A stretch of 64,000 bases of DNA, taken from positions 620,001 through 684,000 of the forward strand of contig NZ_JHEL01000015.1 in assembly GCF_000710345.2 (NCBI RefSeq), read 5' to 3'. Below, one piece after another: positions 8,485-17,923 of this stretch. The stretch's first letter is position 1; each line of letters begins with the position of its first letter. This DNA comes from Curtobacterium sp. S6 (GTDB lineage: Bacteria > Actinomycetota > Actinomycetes > Actinomycetales > Micrococcaceae). Under the pieces are notes generated by a model that was given only the letters and a program-made list of their open reading frames with translations, did no database searches and was not told the DNA's origin. The translations under genes were made by a program, and so were the position numbers.

Positions 8485-9612
8485 TCATCGGAGCCCCACG
8501 GGCCTCTCCAGCGCCAGCCCGATCAATCGGTCCACGAGTTCCCCGTAACCGATTCCTGATTCGGTCCACATCATCCCGTACATCGAGATCGGGGTGAACC
8601 CGGGCATCGTGTTGACCTCGTTGATCACGACGCGGCCGTCGTCGGTGTAGAAGAAGTCGCAGCGCGACAGTCCTTCACCGTCCAGGGCCAGGAAGGCCTG
8701 AACCGCCTTGCGACGGATCTCGTCCTGAACCTCGGGCGGCAAGTCGGCCGGGCACCTCAGCTCGGAGGAGGTCGCCTCCAAATATTTGGCCTCGAAATCA
8801 TAGAACGCGTGGCCGTCACCGACGATCTCGATCTCGCCCGGATGCGAGGCCCGGGGTTGCTCGTGATGCGCCCCGTCCAACACCGCGCACTCGATCTCGC
8901 GCCCGTTGATGCCCTCTTCCACGACGATTTTCGGGTCAAGCTCCTGGGCCGTTGCGATGGCGGCATCCAGCTCATCCCAAGAGTCGATGCGCGAGATACC
9001 GCAGGAAGAGCCGGCCCTGGCGGGCTTGACGTACAGCGGCAAGGACAACTCGCGAATCCGACGTTCCGCGGCGTCGCGGTCCGTCGCCCAATCGCGGGCC
9101 GTCACCACGCGGTACGGTCCCACTTCCAGTCCCGCCGCTTCGAAGGCGACCTTCATGAAGTGCTTATCCATCCCCACGGCCGAGGCCGTCACCCCGGCGC
9201 CGACGTACCGGAGGCGTGCCATCTCCAGGAGCCCCTGAAGGGTTCCGTCTTCGCCAAAGGGCCCGTGCAACAGCGGAAAGACGACGTCGAGCCGTGGCCC
9301 TTCCTCAAAGGTGCCGTCCGCGTGGCGCAGGAAGATTCCGTGCTCGGTGTCGCCCATGGGCAACGATGCTTGGGGCCCCGCCGCCTCGAATTCGGGAAGC
9401 TGGACGCCGTCGGTGAGCCTGGCCAACTCATCCTCGCTGCTCAGGTGCCAGGCTCCGCGGCGAGTAATGCCGATCAGAACCGGCTCGTATTTCTCGTGGT
9501 CGAGGACCCCCAGGACGCCCTTGGCGGTGATCAGCGAGATCGAGTGCTCGGAGGAAACTCCCCCGAACAGGATGCCGACGGTGGTGCGACCGGTTGGTGC
9601 GTGGGTGGTCAT
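8485..9612 (-). CDS. ddl: D-alanine--D-alanine ligase
   Basis: Ddl joins two D-alanines with ATP to give the dipeptide that ends the peptidoglycan stem. The 375-residue protein begins with GRTTVGILFGGVSSEHSIS, the family N-terminal signature. It continues with an ATP-grasp fold that includes LYVKPARAGSSCGISRI and the metal-binding C-terminal VVINEVNTMPGFTP. The ATG at 9612 is chosen because AGAAAGGG lies seven bases upstream; the frame is open to 9642. It is downstream of gpsA, plsC and murA on the same strand, so wall-precursor and phospholipid genes are grouped here. Confidence 0.96.
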   Translation of the reverse strand: MTTHAPTGRTTVGILFGGVSSEHSISLITAKGVLGVLDHEKYEPVLIGITRRGAWHLSSEDELARLTDGVQLPEFEAAGPQASLPMGDTEHGIFLRHADGTFEEGPRLDVVFPLLHGPFGEDGTLQGLLEMARLRYVGAGVTASAVGMDKHFMKVAFEAAGLEVGPYRVVTARDWATDRDAAERRIRELSLPLYVKPARAGSSCGISRIDSWDELDAAIATAQELDPKIVVEEGINGREIECAVLDGAHHEQPRASHPGEIEIVGDGHAFYDFEAKYLEATSSELRCPADLPPEVQDEIRRKAVQAFLALDGEGLSRCDFFYTDDGRVVINEVNTMPGFTPISMYGMMWTESGIGYGELVDRLIGLALERPVGLR

Positions 9613-9670
9613 GGGGACCCTTTCTGACGGGGTTCGTTGCAAAGATCATGGGGCCGGCGTGCGGCACGGG

Positions 9671-10783
9671 TCAACGGGCGGGAGCGTCCGAACCGTCGGG
9701 GCCGCCGTGTGGGGTTTCCGCCTTGAGTGTGCGGCCCAGGAGCATGGGCTGGAGTTGTTCGACCGTGACGTGCCCGTCCAACACCGCGGAGACCGCTTCC
9801 ACGATGGGCATCTCGACGCCGTGCCGCCGCGCCAAATCGCGCACGACGGGCGCCGACTTCATTCCCTCGGCGGTTTGCGTCATGCGTTGCCCGACTTCCT
9901 CCTCGCTGAGGCCCACGGCCAGGAGTCGCCCCGCCGTGTGATTGCGAGACAGGGGCGAGGAACACGTGGCCACGAGGTCGCCCATACCCGCCAGCCCGGC
10001 CAAGGTTTCGGCGCGCCCGCCGAGGGCGACCGCCAGGCGCGTGGTCTCCGCGAGGCCCCGGGTCATGATCGAGGACTTGGAATTGTCTCCATAGTCGCGG
10101 CCTTCACAGATTCCCACGCACAGCGCGATCACGTTCTTGACCAGCCCGCCGATTTCCACGCCGACCACGTCGGCCGAGGTGTACGGGCGGAAATACGGGG
10201 TCACGCAGACCCGGCTGACCAGCGACGCCGCGCGCTCGCCACGGGAGGCCACGACCGAGGCGGTCGGTTGTTCCTGGACGATCTCTTTCGCCAGGTTCGG
10301 GCCCGAGAGCACGGCGATCTGCTCACGACGGCCCGGCAACACCTGTTCCATGACCTCGGACATCCGAAGCCCGGTCCCGCGTTCGAGCCCCTTGGCCAGC
10401 GAGACGAGCACGGCCTCCGGCTCGATCAGTGAGGCCATGGCCTCCAGCTGACCGCGCAGGGCCTGGGCCGGGATAGCGACCACGACGACGTCGGCCCCCG
10501 CCAACGCCTCCGCCGGATCGGCGGTGAATCCGAGATTCTCGGGGAGCTTGGTGTTCGGAAAATATCGGTCGTTGATGCCCGTGGAGCGCATCGCGGCCAT
10601 CGACTCGGCGTTCCGGCCCCAGAGGACGACCTCCCAGCTCGGAGCGTCGGCGGACTCGACCCGCGCCGCGTCGGCGGCGATCTTGGCGAAGGCGGTGCCC
10701 CAACTCCCGGCGCCCAGCACCGCCACGCGATGGGGCTTCGGGACGGTCGGCGGAACGGTTGGTGCTTGATCCCTGACGTTCAC
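9671..10783 (-). CDS. gpsA: NAD(P)-dependent glycerol-3-phosphate dehydrogenase
   Basis: GpsA reduces dihydroxyacetone phosphate to sn-glycerol 3-phosphate, the backbone of phospholipids. The nucleotide-binding motif VAVLGAGSWGTAFAK lies near residues 20-34. A catalytic-lysine region follows, with VKNVIALCVGICEG. The start is GTG at 10783 with GGAAGGA a few bases upstream. A longer TTG start at 10843 would add 20 unconserved residues. The next upstream gene, plsC, uses the product of this enzyme after its first acylation, so the pair acts in consecutive steps of phosphatidic acid synthesis. Confidence 0.95.
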   Translation of the reverse strand: MNVRDQAPTVPPTVPKPHRVAVLGAGSWGTAFAKIAADAARVESADAPSWEVVLWGRNAESMAAMRSTGINDRYFPNTKLPENLGFTADPAEALAGADVVVVAIPAQALRGQLEAMASLIEPEAVLVSLAKGLERGTGLRMSEVMEQVLPGRREQIAVLSGPNLAKEIVQEQPTASVVASRGERAASLVSRVCVTPYFRPYTSADVVGVEIGGLVKNVIALCVGICEGRDYGDNSKSSIMTRGLAETTRLAVALGGRAETLAGLAGMGDLVATCSSPLSRNHTAGRLLAVGLSEEEVGQRMTQTAEGMKSAPVVRDLARRHGVEMPIVEAVSAVLDGHVTVEQLQPMLLGRTLKAETPHGGPDGSDAPAR

Positions 10784-10843
10784 GGTATTCCTTCCGGTCG
10801 CGTGCCGCGTGGTCGCGTGGCGCGCTCGCTCGGGGTTGGCCAA

Positions 10844-11635
10844 TCAGTGGTTCTCTTCGGTGGAACGTTTCACTCGTCGGTGACGACGCGGATCCCACCG
10901 GCCCTCCGGCGCCTTCTCGCCCCTGAGTTCCTCGACCAGACGGGTCAAGGAATCCATCATGCGTTCCGTGGCCTCGTTCAAGGCATCACGGCTCACGTGG
11001 TCCGTACGGTTCTCGCCGCGCAGGTCGGAGAGGTCGATCGGGTCTCCGACGAGCACGTGAGAGGTTTTCCGGGGAAAGACGTGGGGCTTGGTCGCCTTGG
11101 GTGCCAGGAACTCATGTTCTCCCCAGTGAGCGATCGGCACCACCGGGGCGCCCGTGGCCATCGCCAATCGCGCGGCCCCCGACCGGCCCGTCATGGGCCA
11201 CAGGTCGGGGTCCTTGGTCAAGGTGCCTTCGGGGTAGATCAGCACGGCTCCGCCGCCGTCGATCACGGAGCGGGCGCTCTCGAGTGACTTATGAGCCTCC
11301 ATCGAACCGCGGAAGACCGGGATCTGCGCGGTGCGATGGAGGACGGCCCCAACCAGCGGAATGCGGAACAGCGACTCCTTGGCCAGGAAACGCGGGATCG
11401 TGCCCGACATGTAGACCACGTTGGCGACGGTCAGCGGGTCGACCTCGGTGACGTGGTTGGCGACCACGATGTAGCCCTGATCGCGCGGGAGTTTCTCCAT
11501 GCCCGTCCACGAACGCTTGATGACCAGGTTGAGGACACGGCGCACGACGGCGGCCGTGCCCCGGAACAACAGGTCCCCGCCGCGACTGGGCGCAACGGTC
11601 TCTAGCGGTCGCTGCTTCTTGGATGGTGAGGCCAC
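10844..11635 (-). CDS. plsC: 1-acyl-sn-glycerol-3-phosphate acyltransferase
   Basis: PlsC transfers an acyl chain to lysophosphatidic acid at the membrane. The 263-residue protein has the acyltransferase block I as NHVTEVDP (the HX4D pair is H61 and D66), the glycerophosphate-binding block IPVFRGS, and block III as YPEGTLT. The start is GTG at 11635 with AGTAGGGA upstream. The C-terminal 40 residues are charged and lack family features. It is followed at once by gpsA (stop at 10844, gpsA start at 10783). The general acyltransferase class is certain; the exact acceptor is by analogy. Confidence 0.9.
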   Translation of the reverse strand: MASPSKKQRPLETVAPSRGGDLLFRGTAAVVRRVLNLVIKRSWTGMEKLPRDQGYIVVANHVTEVDPLTVANVVYMSGTIPRFLAKESLFRIPLVGAVLHRTAQIPVFRGSMEAHKSLESARSVIDGGGAVLIYPEGTLTKDPDLWPMTGRSGAARLAMATGAPVVPIAHWGEHEFLAPKATKPHVFPRKTSHVLVGDPIDLSDLRGENRTDHVSRDALNEATERMMDSLTRLVEELRGEKAPEGRWDPRRHRRVKRSTEENH

Positions 11636-11667
11636 CGGACGTCCCTACTTTCCCTCGCCCGACATCG

Positions 11668-12999
11668 TTACTGGGCCGAGTGCTCGTCGATGTCGAATTT
11701 CGCGCCGAGGCCCTCCAGCTTGGCCACGAAACGCTCGTAGCCACGGTTGATGAGTTCGACGCCCGTGACGGTCGAATTCCCCTCGGCGGCCAACGCCGCG
11801 ATGAGGTGGCTGAAGCCGCCGCGCAGATCCGGGATGTTAATGTCCGAGCCGTGCAACGGCGTCGGCCCGGAGATCACGGCGGAATGCAGGAAGTTGCGTT
11901 GCCCGAAGCGGCAGGGAACCGACCCGAGGCATTCCCGGTGGAGCTGAATGCTCGCGCCCATGCGGTTGAGGGCCCCGGTGAAACCGAAGCGGTTCTCGTA
12001 CACGGTCTCGTGGACAATCGATACGCCGTCGGCCTGGGTCAGCGCGACCACGAGGGGCTGCTGCCAGTCGGTCATGAAGCCGGGGTGGACATTGGTCTCC
12101 ACGATCAGCGGGTTGAGCTTTCCGCCGGGGTGGTAGAAGCGGATGCCCTCATCCGTGATGTCCAGGCCGCCGCCGATCTTCCGGAAGGTGTTGAGGTAGG
12201 CCATCATGTCGGCCTGGTGAGCCCCGCGGACGAAGATGTCGCCGCCGGTTGCCAGCGCGGCCGACCCCCAGGAAGCCGCCTCGATGCGGTCCGGAAGGGC
12301 CTTGTGGTTATAGCCGTTCAGGTGCGGCACGCCCTCGATGTGAATCACGCGGTCGGTCTGGACCGTAATGATCGCGCCCATTTTCTGCAGGATCGCGATG
12401 AGGTCCATGATCTCCGGCTCGGTGGCCGCGCCACGCAACTCGGTGTTTCCGTCGGCGCGCGTCGCGGTGAGCAACACCTGTTCGGTGGCACCGACCGACG
12501 GGTACGGAAGATCGATCTTGGCGCCGTGGATCCCCTTGGGCGCGGTCATCCGGATGCCGGACGGCAGCTTGTCGACCTCGGCGCCGAAGTTGCGCAGGAC
12601 CTCTAAGTGGTAGTCGATCGGGCGGTCACCGATTTTGCATCCGCCGAGATCGGGGATGAAGGCCTCGCCGATCGCGTGCAGCAACGGCCCGCACAGGAGG
12701 ATCGGGATGCGGGAGTCGCCGGCGTGCGCGTCGATATCGGCGTGGCGGGCGACCGACACGTTGGTGGGATCCAACTTGAGGTCCCCCGTTTCGGGGTCCT
12801 TATTGACGGTCACGCCGTGCAACGACAGCAGGTCCGTCACGACGTTGACGTCCTTGATCTCCGGGACGCTCCGCAAGACGGAAGGGCTTGCACCGAGCAG
12901 GGCCGCGACCATGGCCTTCGGCACGAGATTCTTCGCGCCGCGGACCGAGACTTCCCCGCGGAGGGGTTCCCCACCCTGAATGTGCAATGCGCCGATCAT
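11668..12999 (-). CDS. murA: UDP-N-acetylglucosamine 1-carboxyvinyltransferase
   Basis: MurA makes the first committed peptidoglycan precursor by transferring enolpyruvate from PEP to UDP-GlcNAc. The 443-residue protein begins MIGALHIQGGEPLRGEVSVR. It keeps the active-site cysteine as C121 in GGCKIGDRPIDYH, so it should be sensitive to fosfomycin-type attack, unlike the mycobacterial Asp form. The N-terminal block GAKNLVPKAM differs from the usual GAKNAALP; I recall this variant from Micrococcales. About 235 bases without a gene lie upstream and hold the probable promoter and two small hairpins. Confidence 0.96.
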   Translation of the reverse strand: MIGALHIQGGEPLRGEVSVRGAKNLVPKAMVAALLGASPSVLRSVPEIKDVNVVTDLLSLHGVTVNKDPETGDLKLDPTNVSVARHADIDAHAGDSRIPILLCGPLLHAIGEAFIPDLGGCKIGDRPIDYHLEVLRNFGAEVDKLPSGIRMTAPKGIHGAKIDLPYPSVGATEQVLLTATRADGNTELRGAATEPEIMDLIAILQKMGAIITVQTDRVIHIEGVPHLNGYNHKALPDRIEAASWGSAALATGGDIFVRGAHQADMMAYLNTFRKIGGGLDITDEGIRFYHPGGKLNPLIVETNVHPGFMTDWQQPLVVALTQADGVSIVHETVYENRFGFTGALNRMGASIQLHRECLGSVPCRFGQRNFLHSAVISGPTPLHGSDINIPDLRGGFSHLIAALAAEGNSTVTGVELINRGYERFVAKLEGLGAKFDIDEHSAQ

Positions 13000-13021
13000 A
13001 GAGTTCCAATCCTCGTGTGTG

Positions 13022-13100
13022 CGGGTCGCAGACGACCCGTGTGATTCTCAACGTGTCCGCAAGTGACACGCGTTCTGCGATCATTTTACGGTACCAATGA
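13022..13100 (-). promoter_or_regulatory. murA upstream region: probable promoter and two leader hairpins
   Basis: Reading leftward, a TAAAAT-like -10 box is preceded at 16 bases by TTCGAA, a weak -35. Between it and the murA start lie two inverted repeats. CGTGTC/GACACG has arms at 13052-13057 and 13065-13070. CGGGTCG/CGACCCG has arms at 13022-13028 and 13033-13039, with a four-base loop, ending 22 bases before the murA ATG. Further upstream, to leuD, I see only GC-rich sequence with no convincing gene. Confidence 0.35.
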
Positions 13101-13234
13101 GCAGTTCGAATCCGCCGCAACACTCAGCCGCACCCGCGGGGAGGGGCCCGGCTCGATTTTCGTGACGCACGCCCCGGCCCGGACGCGCCGTCGGCGCGCC
13201 GCGCCCGGAGCGGCAGGACCCGCGTCGGCCCCGA

Positions 13235-13834
13235 CTAAGACTTCGCCGGTAGCGTACGGGGCGCGAAGCTCGGCCGCGTCTTCTCAAAGGCCTCGATCGC
13301 GTCCTCGTGCTGAAGGGTCAGCGAGATGTCGTCCAGTCCGTTCATGAGACGCCACCGCGTGTACTCATCGATCTGGAAGGGCACGGTCAGCGAGCCGCAG
13401 GTCACGGTGTGCGTCTCGAGATCGACGCTGACCTGGATACCGGGGTTCTCCTCGATCGACTTCCAGATCAGCTCGATGTCCTGCTGTTCGAGCTGCGCCG
13501 CGACGAGGCCCTGTTTTCCGGAGTTCCCGCGGAAGATATCGGCGAATCGCGCCGAAAGCACGACCCTGAATCCGAAGTCCTTGAGCGCCCAGACCGCGTG
13601 CTCGCGGGAGGACCCTGTGCCGAAGTCGGGCCCGGCCACCAGCACGCTCGCGTGACGGAAGGGCTCCTGGTTCAGGACGAAGTCCGGGTCTTTCCGCCAG
13701 CCGGCGAACAGAGCGTCGTCGAAACCGGTCTTCGTGATCCTCTTGAGGTAGACGGCCGGGATGATCTGGTCGGTATCCACGTTGGAGGCGCGCAGGGGCG
13801 CGGCAATACCGGTGTGTTGGGTGATCGGTTCCAT
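13235..13834 (-). CDS. leuD: 3-isopropylmalate dehydratase small subunit
   Basis: LeuD pairs with LeuC to isomerise 2-isopropylmalate to 3-isopropylmalate in leucine synthesis. The 199-residue protein has the small-subunit swivel domain. Visible marks are [17 protein letters not shown] near residues 18-34 and [14 protein letters not shown], the substrate-binding loop. It starts ATG 13834, nine bases after the leuC stop, so the subunits are coupled in one transcript. Assignment is secure. Confidence 0.97.
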   Translation of the reverse strand: MEPITQHTGIAAPLRASNVDTDQIIPAVYLKRITKTGFDDALFAGWRKDPDFVLNQEPFRHASVLVAGPDFGTGSSREHAVWALKDFGFRVVLSARFADIFRGNSGKQGLVAAQLEQQDIELIWKSIEENPGIQVSVDLETHTVTCGSLTVPFQIDEYTRWRLMNGLDDISLTLQHEDAIEAFEKTRPSFAPRTLPAKS

Positions 13835-13843
13835 GGGTTACTC

Positions 13844-15271
13844 CTAGTCATCCTGCAAATCGGACGGTGAGCTGAGCGTTCCTCGCACGGCCGTTGCCGC
13901 GGCGACCAAGGGCGATACCAGGTGGGTTCGGCCACCCTTGCCCTGGCGGCCCTCGAAGTTTCGGTTCGACGTCGAGGCGCAGCGCTCCCCCGGCTTCAGC
14001 TGATCGGGGTTCATCCCGAGGCACATCGAGCAGCCCGCGAAGCGCCAATCGGCGCCGAAGTCCTGGAAGATCCGGTCCAGCCCCTCTTCTTCGGCCTGCA
14101 AACGCACGCGAGCCGATCCCGGAACCACCATCATGCGCACGGTCGATGCCTTGGTGCGGCCCTTGATGATCTCGGCCGCGGCGCGGAGGTCCTCGATGCG
14201 CGAGTTGGTGCACGATCCCAGGAACACGGTGTCGATCTGGATGTCCTTCATGGGCGTGCCGGCCGCAAGATCCATGTACTCCAGGGCCTTGGCCGCCGAG
14301 GCCTTCGCGTTCTCGTCGCCGGCATCCTCGGGGTCGGGCACGCGGTGGGACAGCGGAACACCCTGACCGGGGTTGGTTCCCCAGGTGACGAAGGGCTCGA
14401 GATCCTCGGCATCGATGACGACCTCGGCGTCGAAGGCCGCGCCGTCGTCGCTGCGCAGCGACGACCAGTACTCGACGGCGCGGTCCCAGTCCTCGCCCTG
14501 CGGTGCGTGGGGGCGATCGCGGACGTAGTCGAAGGTCGTCTGATCCGGCGCGACCATGCCCGCGCGGGCGCCCGCTTCGATCGACATATTGCAGATGGTC
14601 ATGCGACCTTCCATCGACAATTCCTCGATCGCGGTGCCGCGGTACTCGAGGACGTAACCCTGGCCGCCGCCCGTGCCGATCTTGGCGATGACGGCCAAGA
14701 TGATGTCCTTGGCGGTGACTCCAGGCTTGAGGTGGCCATTGACCGTGATGGCCATGGTCTTGAAGGGAGCCAGGGAGAGCGTCTGCGTGGCCATGACGTG
14801 CTCGACCTCGCTGGTTCCGATGCCGAAGGCCAGCGCGCCGAAAGCACCGTGGGTCGACGTGTGGGAGTCTCCGCATACCACGGTCATGCCCGGCTGGGTG
14901 AGCCCGAGCTGCGGGCCCACGACGTGCACGATCCCCTGCTCGGCGTCGCCCAGCGAGTGGATTCTCACCCCGAATTCTTCCGCGTTGGCCCGAAGGGTTT
15001 CGATCTGCTGACGCGAGGTCTGATCCGCGATGCGGGAGAAGATGTCCTGCGTGGGCGTGTTGTGGTCCTCGGTCGCGATGGTCAGGTCCGGGCGACGCAG
15101 CCCGCGCCCGGCCAGGCGTAGCCCCTCGAAGGCCTGGGGTGAGGTGACCTCGTGAACCAGGTGGAGGTCGATGTAGATGAGGTCGGGCCGACCGTCTTCG
15201 CCGGCGATGACGCGGTGGTCCGACCAGACCTTTTCGGCCAGCGTCAATGGGCGATCCGCTGAATCAACCAT
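13844..15271 (-). CDS. leuC: 3-isopropylmalate dehydratase large subunit
   Basis: LeuC is the aconitase-like iron-sulfur subunit of isopropylmalate isomerase. The 475-residue protein shows [20 protein letters not shown], and the cluster cysteines in [13 protein letters not shown] and [22 protein letters not shown] stands directly before the ATG at 15271, a near-ideal ribosome-binding site. It is transcribed away from the ndgR-type regulator. The 103-base space between them carries two dyads that could be operators. Confidence 0.97.
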   Translation of the reverse strand: MVDSADRPLTLAEKVWSDHRVIAGEDGRPDLIYIDLHLVHEVTSPQAFEGLRLAGRGLRRPDLTIATEDHNTPTQDIFSRIADQTSRQQIETLRANAEEFGVRIHSLGDAEQGIVHVVGPQLGLTQPGMTVVCGDSHTSTHGAFGALAFGIGTSEVEHVMATQTLSLAPFKTMAITVNGHLKPGVTAKDIILAVIAKIGTGGGQGYVLEYRGTAIEELSMEGRMTICNMSIEAGARAGMVAPDQTTFDYVRDRPHAPQGEDWDRAVEYWSSLRSDDGAAFDAEVVIDAEDLEPFVTWGTNPGQGVPLSHRVPDPEDAGDENAKASAAKALEYMDLAAGTPMKDIQIDTVFLGSCTNSRIEDLRAAAEIIKGRTKASTVRMMVVPGSARVRLQAEEEGLDRIFQDFGADWRFAGCSMCLGMNPDQLKPGERCASTSNRNFEGRQGKGGRTHLVSPLVAAATAVRGTLSSPSDLQDD

Positions 15272-15318
15272 GGTGTCCTCCGATTTCCTGTGGGTATGCC
15301 TGACTTATTGTGCCCAGG

Positions 15319-15344
15319 AGACCCCGGGTCTTCCACAACGTGGA
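15319..15344. promoter_or_regulatory. Candidate operators in the leuC-ndgR intergenic region
   Basis: Two dyads lie side by side. AGACCC-C-GGGTCT (15319-15331) is a perfect 6-base-arm palindrome. TCCAC-AAC-GTGGA (15332-15344) has 5-base arms. They occupy the middle of the only space between divergent leuC and the IclR-family gene. That regulator class (NdgR/LtbR) is known to control leuCD from this position. That these exact sites are the operators is inference. Confidence 0.45.
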
Positions 15345-15374
15345 CTTGCATTCCAGCATTTGAGACCTCACGAT

Positions 15375-16214
15375 ATGGACATGAGCCAAACTCCAGAGAC
15401 CGCAGACAACCCCGGGACCGACGACATGAGGGTCCCCGCCGGACACGCCCGCGAAGGAATCCTCGGGGGCAAGGGATCGGCCAATCCGATGTCCGTCGCG
15501 GTGCATCCCAGCGGTGTCGGCGTCCTGGACAAGGCGACCCACATTCTCGACTGCCTCGAGGCCGGGCCGGCGAGCCTTTCGCAGCTGGTCGAGGCCACGG
15601 GGCTCGCCCGCCCCACGGCCCACCGGCTCGCGGTCGCTCTGGCACACCATCGCCTCGTCGCGAGGGATGTTCAAGGCCGCTTCGTGCTCGGTCCGCGCCT
15701 CGGCGAGCTGGCCTCGGCGGCCGGCGAGGACCGCATGATCGCGGCCGCCGGCCCGGTCCTGAACCAATTGCGCAACCTCACCGGCGAATCCTCACAGGTT
15801 TATCGCCGCCAAGGCGAATGGCGAATCTGCGTCGCCTCGGCCGAGCGACCCATCGGCCTGCGCGACACGATTCCCGTGGGCACCCAGTTGTCGATGAAGG
15901 CGGGATCCGCGGCTCAGGTGCTCATCGCCTGGGAGGACCACAACAGGCTCCTGGAAGGCCTCCGGCAGGCCCGCTTCTCGGCAACGGTGCTCTCGGCCGT
16001 GCGACGCCGGGGATGGGCCCAGTCCGTCGGCGAGCGGGAGCGAGGGATCGCCTCGGTCTCCGCGCCGGTTCGCAATCCTTCCGGCAAGGTCATCGCGGCC
16101 GTGTCCATCTCCGGCCCCATCGAACGCCTCACCCGCCAACCGGGCCGCCTCCACGCCGACGTCGTGTGCCAGGCCGCGCGCCAGCTCACGGAAGCGCTCC
16201 GGGCGCACCAGTAG
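15375..16214 (+). CDS. ndgR: IclR-family regulator of leuCD (NdgR/LtbR type)
   Basis: This is a DNA-binding regulator of about 279 residues. An N-terminal winged helix carries GVGVLDKATHILDCLEAGP and LARPTAHRLAVALAHHRLV. A C-terminal effector domain follows, with GLRDTIPVGTQLSMKAGSAA and VSAPVRNPSGKVIAAVSISG. NdgR in Streptomyces and LtbR in Corynebacterium have this architecture and stand divergent from leuCD, as here. They control leucine and other amino acid genes and, in some species, antibiotic production. The ATG at 15375 gives a 50-residue extension before the winged helix. ATG at 15381, 15426 or 15489 are alternatives, and 15489 would leave the shortest extension. Confidence 0.88.
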   Translation: MDMSQTPETADNPGTDDMRVPAGHAREGILGGKGSANPMSVAVHPSGVGVLDKATHILDCLEAGPASLSQLVEATGLARPTAHRLAVALAHHRLVARDVQGRFVLGPRLGELASAAGEDRMIAAAGPVLNQLRNLTGESSQVYRRQGEWRICVASAERPIGLRDTIPVGTQLSMKAGSAAQVLIAWEDHNRLLEGLRQARFSATVLSAVRRRGWAQSVGERERGIASVSAPVRNPSGKVIAAVSISGPIERLTRQPGRLHADVVCQAARQLTEALRAHQ

Positions 16215-16243
16215 CCTCCTCCGCCCGGTCCACGCGGTCGGGC

Positions 16244-17923
16244 TCAGCCTTCGCGCGCCCGTCCGAGCGCGGCGACCATGCGTTCTCGTCGCTCCAAGAC
16301 CTCGTGCACCGGCCCCAGGACCTCGCGCTCGGCGACCTCACGGCACAGGAGGAGCAGACGCCCGCGCAGGCGGGAGGCGTGGCGGCGCGCGCCGAGGCCT
16401 CGTGCCCACCCCGAGACCAGGCTGAGCAGAATACCCAGCGCGATCCCCAGGCCGAGAAGGGCCGTCGGGAAGGGAATGCCCGTGTCTCGGATCGTCGGCG
16501 GCTCCGGAAGCGACACCCTGAGATAGTCCGCCGCAAACAGGCCGGTCAGCCAGGCCAGGCCCGCGACCAGCACGAACACGGAAAGCCACTGCACGAGGTT
16601 GATCGGCGCGCACCACCATCGGCGGGCGCCCATCTCAAAGTCCGATGCCGTCACGGCCCGCTCGAGAGCGTCCGGGAGGTCCCCGGAGCGCGAGCGGGCC
16701 GCGTCACGCACCGCGTGATGCCACGGCTCCCCCACGCCGTCCGCGGCCTCGTCGGCGCTGCGCCGGATCGAGGCAGAGACCGTCGCCCGGGCCGCGGCGT
16801 CAAGAGCGGGCAGGGCCTGCCGGCTGATGCCGGCATCCCGACCGGTTGGCCTCGTGATGCCGACGCGACGCAGCGGATCTCGACCCAGGCGACGCGCCCA
16901 GCGCAGCGGCGGCCAGCCCGTGTGCCGGGCCGACTCGCGGATCTGGGCCCGGCGGGAGGCCTCGACGAGGCTTTCCCCGCGGACGGCCTCGTACAGCCCG
17001 GCGGCCAGATCGTCCGCCGCCCGGTCGCCGAGGACCGACGCGGAGGGCCCACCGTCGTACTCGGCCAAGCTCTCGGCGACGGCATCGAGGTCACCGGCCA
17101 GACGGGCGTTCACGGCGTGCTTGCCGCGCACCACGTCCCCGATGGCCTCGTCGAGCTCGGCCAGGCCGGTCCCGTCCAGGGCCGACACCGCGAAAGGCTT
17201 CCTGGCCAAGTGGGACGAGGCGCCGTCGATGGCCAGGCGCTCGGCCAAGTGGTCCACCACCTGAGACCGCTCGCGGTCGTCGAGCCTATCCGCCTGGTTC
17301 AACACCGCAAGCATGAGGCCGCCGTGCTTGGCCAACGGGGTCATGAACTCCGCGTGGATCACGTGATCCGAATACTTCTGAGGGTCGAAGACCCACACCA
17401 TGACGTCCACGCGTTCGGCGAATCTTTCGACGATGTCGCGGTGCGAGTGCTGAATCGAGTCGAAATCCGGCAGATCGACCAGCACGACTCCCCCGCTAGC
17501 CCCTCGGGCACTTCCCTCCAGGCGCTCGCGGAGCCGCTTCCACATCGATCGTTCCGTCGGGGAGCCGGGCTGCCCTGAGAGACGGTGCACCGACTCGATG
17601 CCCAACCAGTCCGTCAGCTCCTGGTGGTCGCCGTCGCCCCAGACGGCGGCCGCCGGCGCGGTCGTGGCGGGTCGGGTCGCGGCGACCCGCGCGATCTTCT
17701 TGCCGGTCACCGCGTTGAAAAGGCTCGATTTTCCCGACCCGGTGGCGCCGAAAAACCCGACGACGGTGTGCTCCGCGGAAATTCCCGCGCGTGCCAGGAC
17801 CCTCTCCAGCACGGCGTCGGCCCGTCGCAGCACGTCCTCGGGCAGTACGCCCCGCCCGGCCTCGACGGCCTCGGACAGCTCGGCGGCGCGACGGTCGATG
17901 CTCGGCGCGTGGTCTCGTCTCAT
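16244..17923 (-). CDS. Dynamin-like membrane GTPase, downstream member of a tandem pair
   Basis: The 559-residue protein has an N-terminal GTPase domain. P-loop GATGSGKS is at residues 59-66, the switch motif is DLPDFDS, and an NQAD base-recognition motif lies about 100 residues later. A helical middle follows. Two transmembrane helices lie near the C-terminus (LSVFVLVAGLAWLTGLF and LLGLGIALGILLSLVSGW), then an arginine-rich tail. Such proteins occur in pairs in actinobacteria (YfjP-type/dynamin-family) and resemble bacterial dynamins that act at membranes. The ATG overlaps the stop of the partner gene by four bases. Its stop is convergent with the IclR-type gene 29 bases away. Cellular role is not proven. 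Confidence 0.78.
   Translation of the reverse strand: MRRDHAPSIDRRAAELSEAVEAGRGVLPEDVLRRADAVLERVLARAGISAEHTVVGFFGATGSGKSSLFNAVTGKKIARVAATRPATTAPAAAVWGDGDHQELTDWLGIESVHRLSGQPGSPTERSMWKRLRERLEGSARGASGGVVLVDLPDFDSIQHSHRDIVERFAERVDVMVWVFDPQKYSDHVIHAEFMTPLAKHGGLMLAVLNQADRLDDRERSQVVDHLAERLAIDGASSHLARKPFAVSALDGTGLAELDEAIGDVVRGKHAVNARLAGDLDAVAESLAEYDGGPSASVLGDRAADDLAAGLYEAVRGESLVEASRRAQIRESARHTGWPPLRWARRLGRDPLRRVGITRPTGRDAGISRQALPALDAAARATVSASIRRSADEAADGVGEPWHHAVRDAARSRSGDLPDALERAVTASDFEMGARRWWCAPINLVQWLSVFVLVAGLAWLTGLFAADYLRVSLPEPPTIRDTGIPFPTALLGLGIALGILLSLVSGWARGLGARRHASRLRGRLLLLCREVAEREVLGPVHEVLERRERMVAALGRAREG

Noticed and set aside
13100-13234. A possible small gene between leuD and murA.
   Set aside because: The open frames there are short and Arg/Ala/Pro-rich, with no ribosome-binding site or recognisable motif.
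15290-17578. A 762-codon + strand frame over ndgR and the first GTPase gene.
   Set aside because: It runs in the wrong frame of ndgR and antisense to the GTPase, whose P-loop and membrane helices are evident. Composition is Arg/Pro-rich without any motif.
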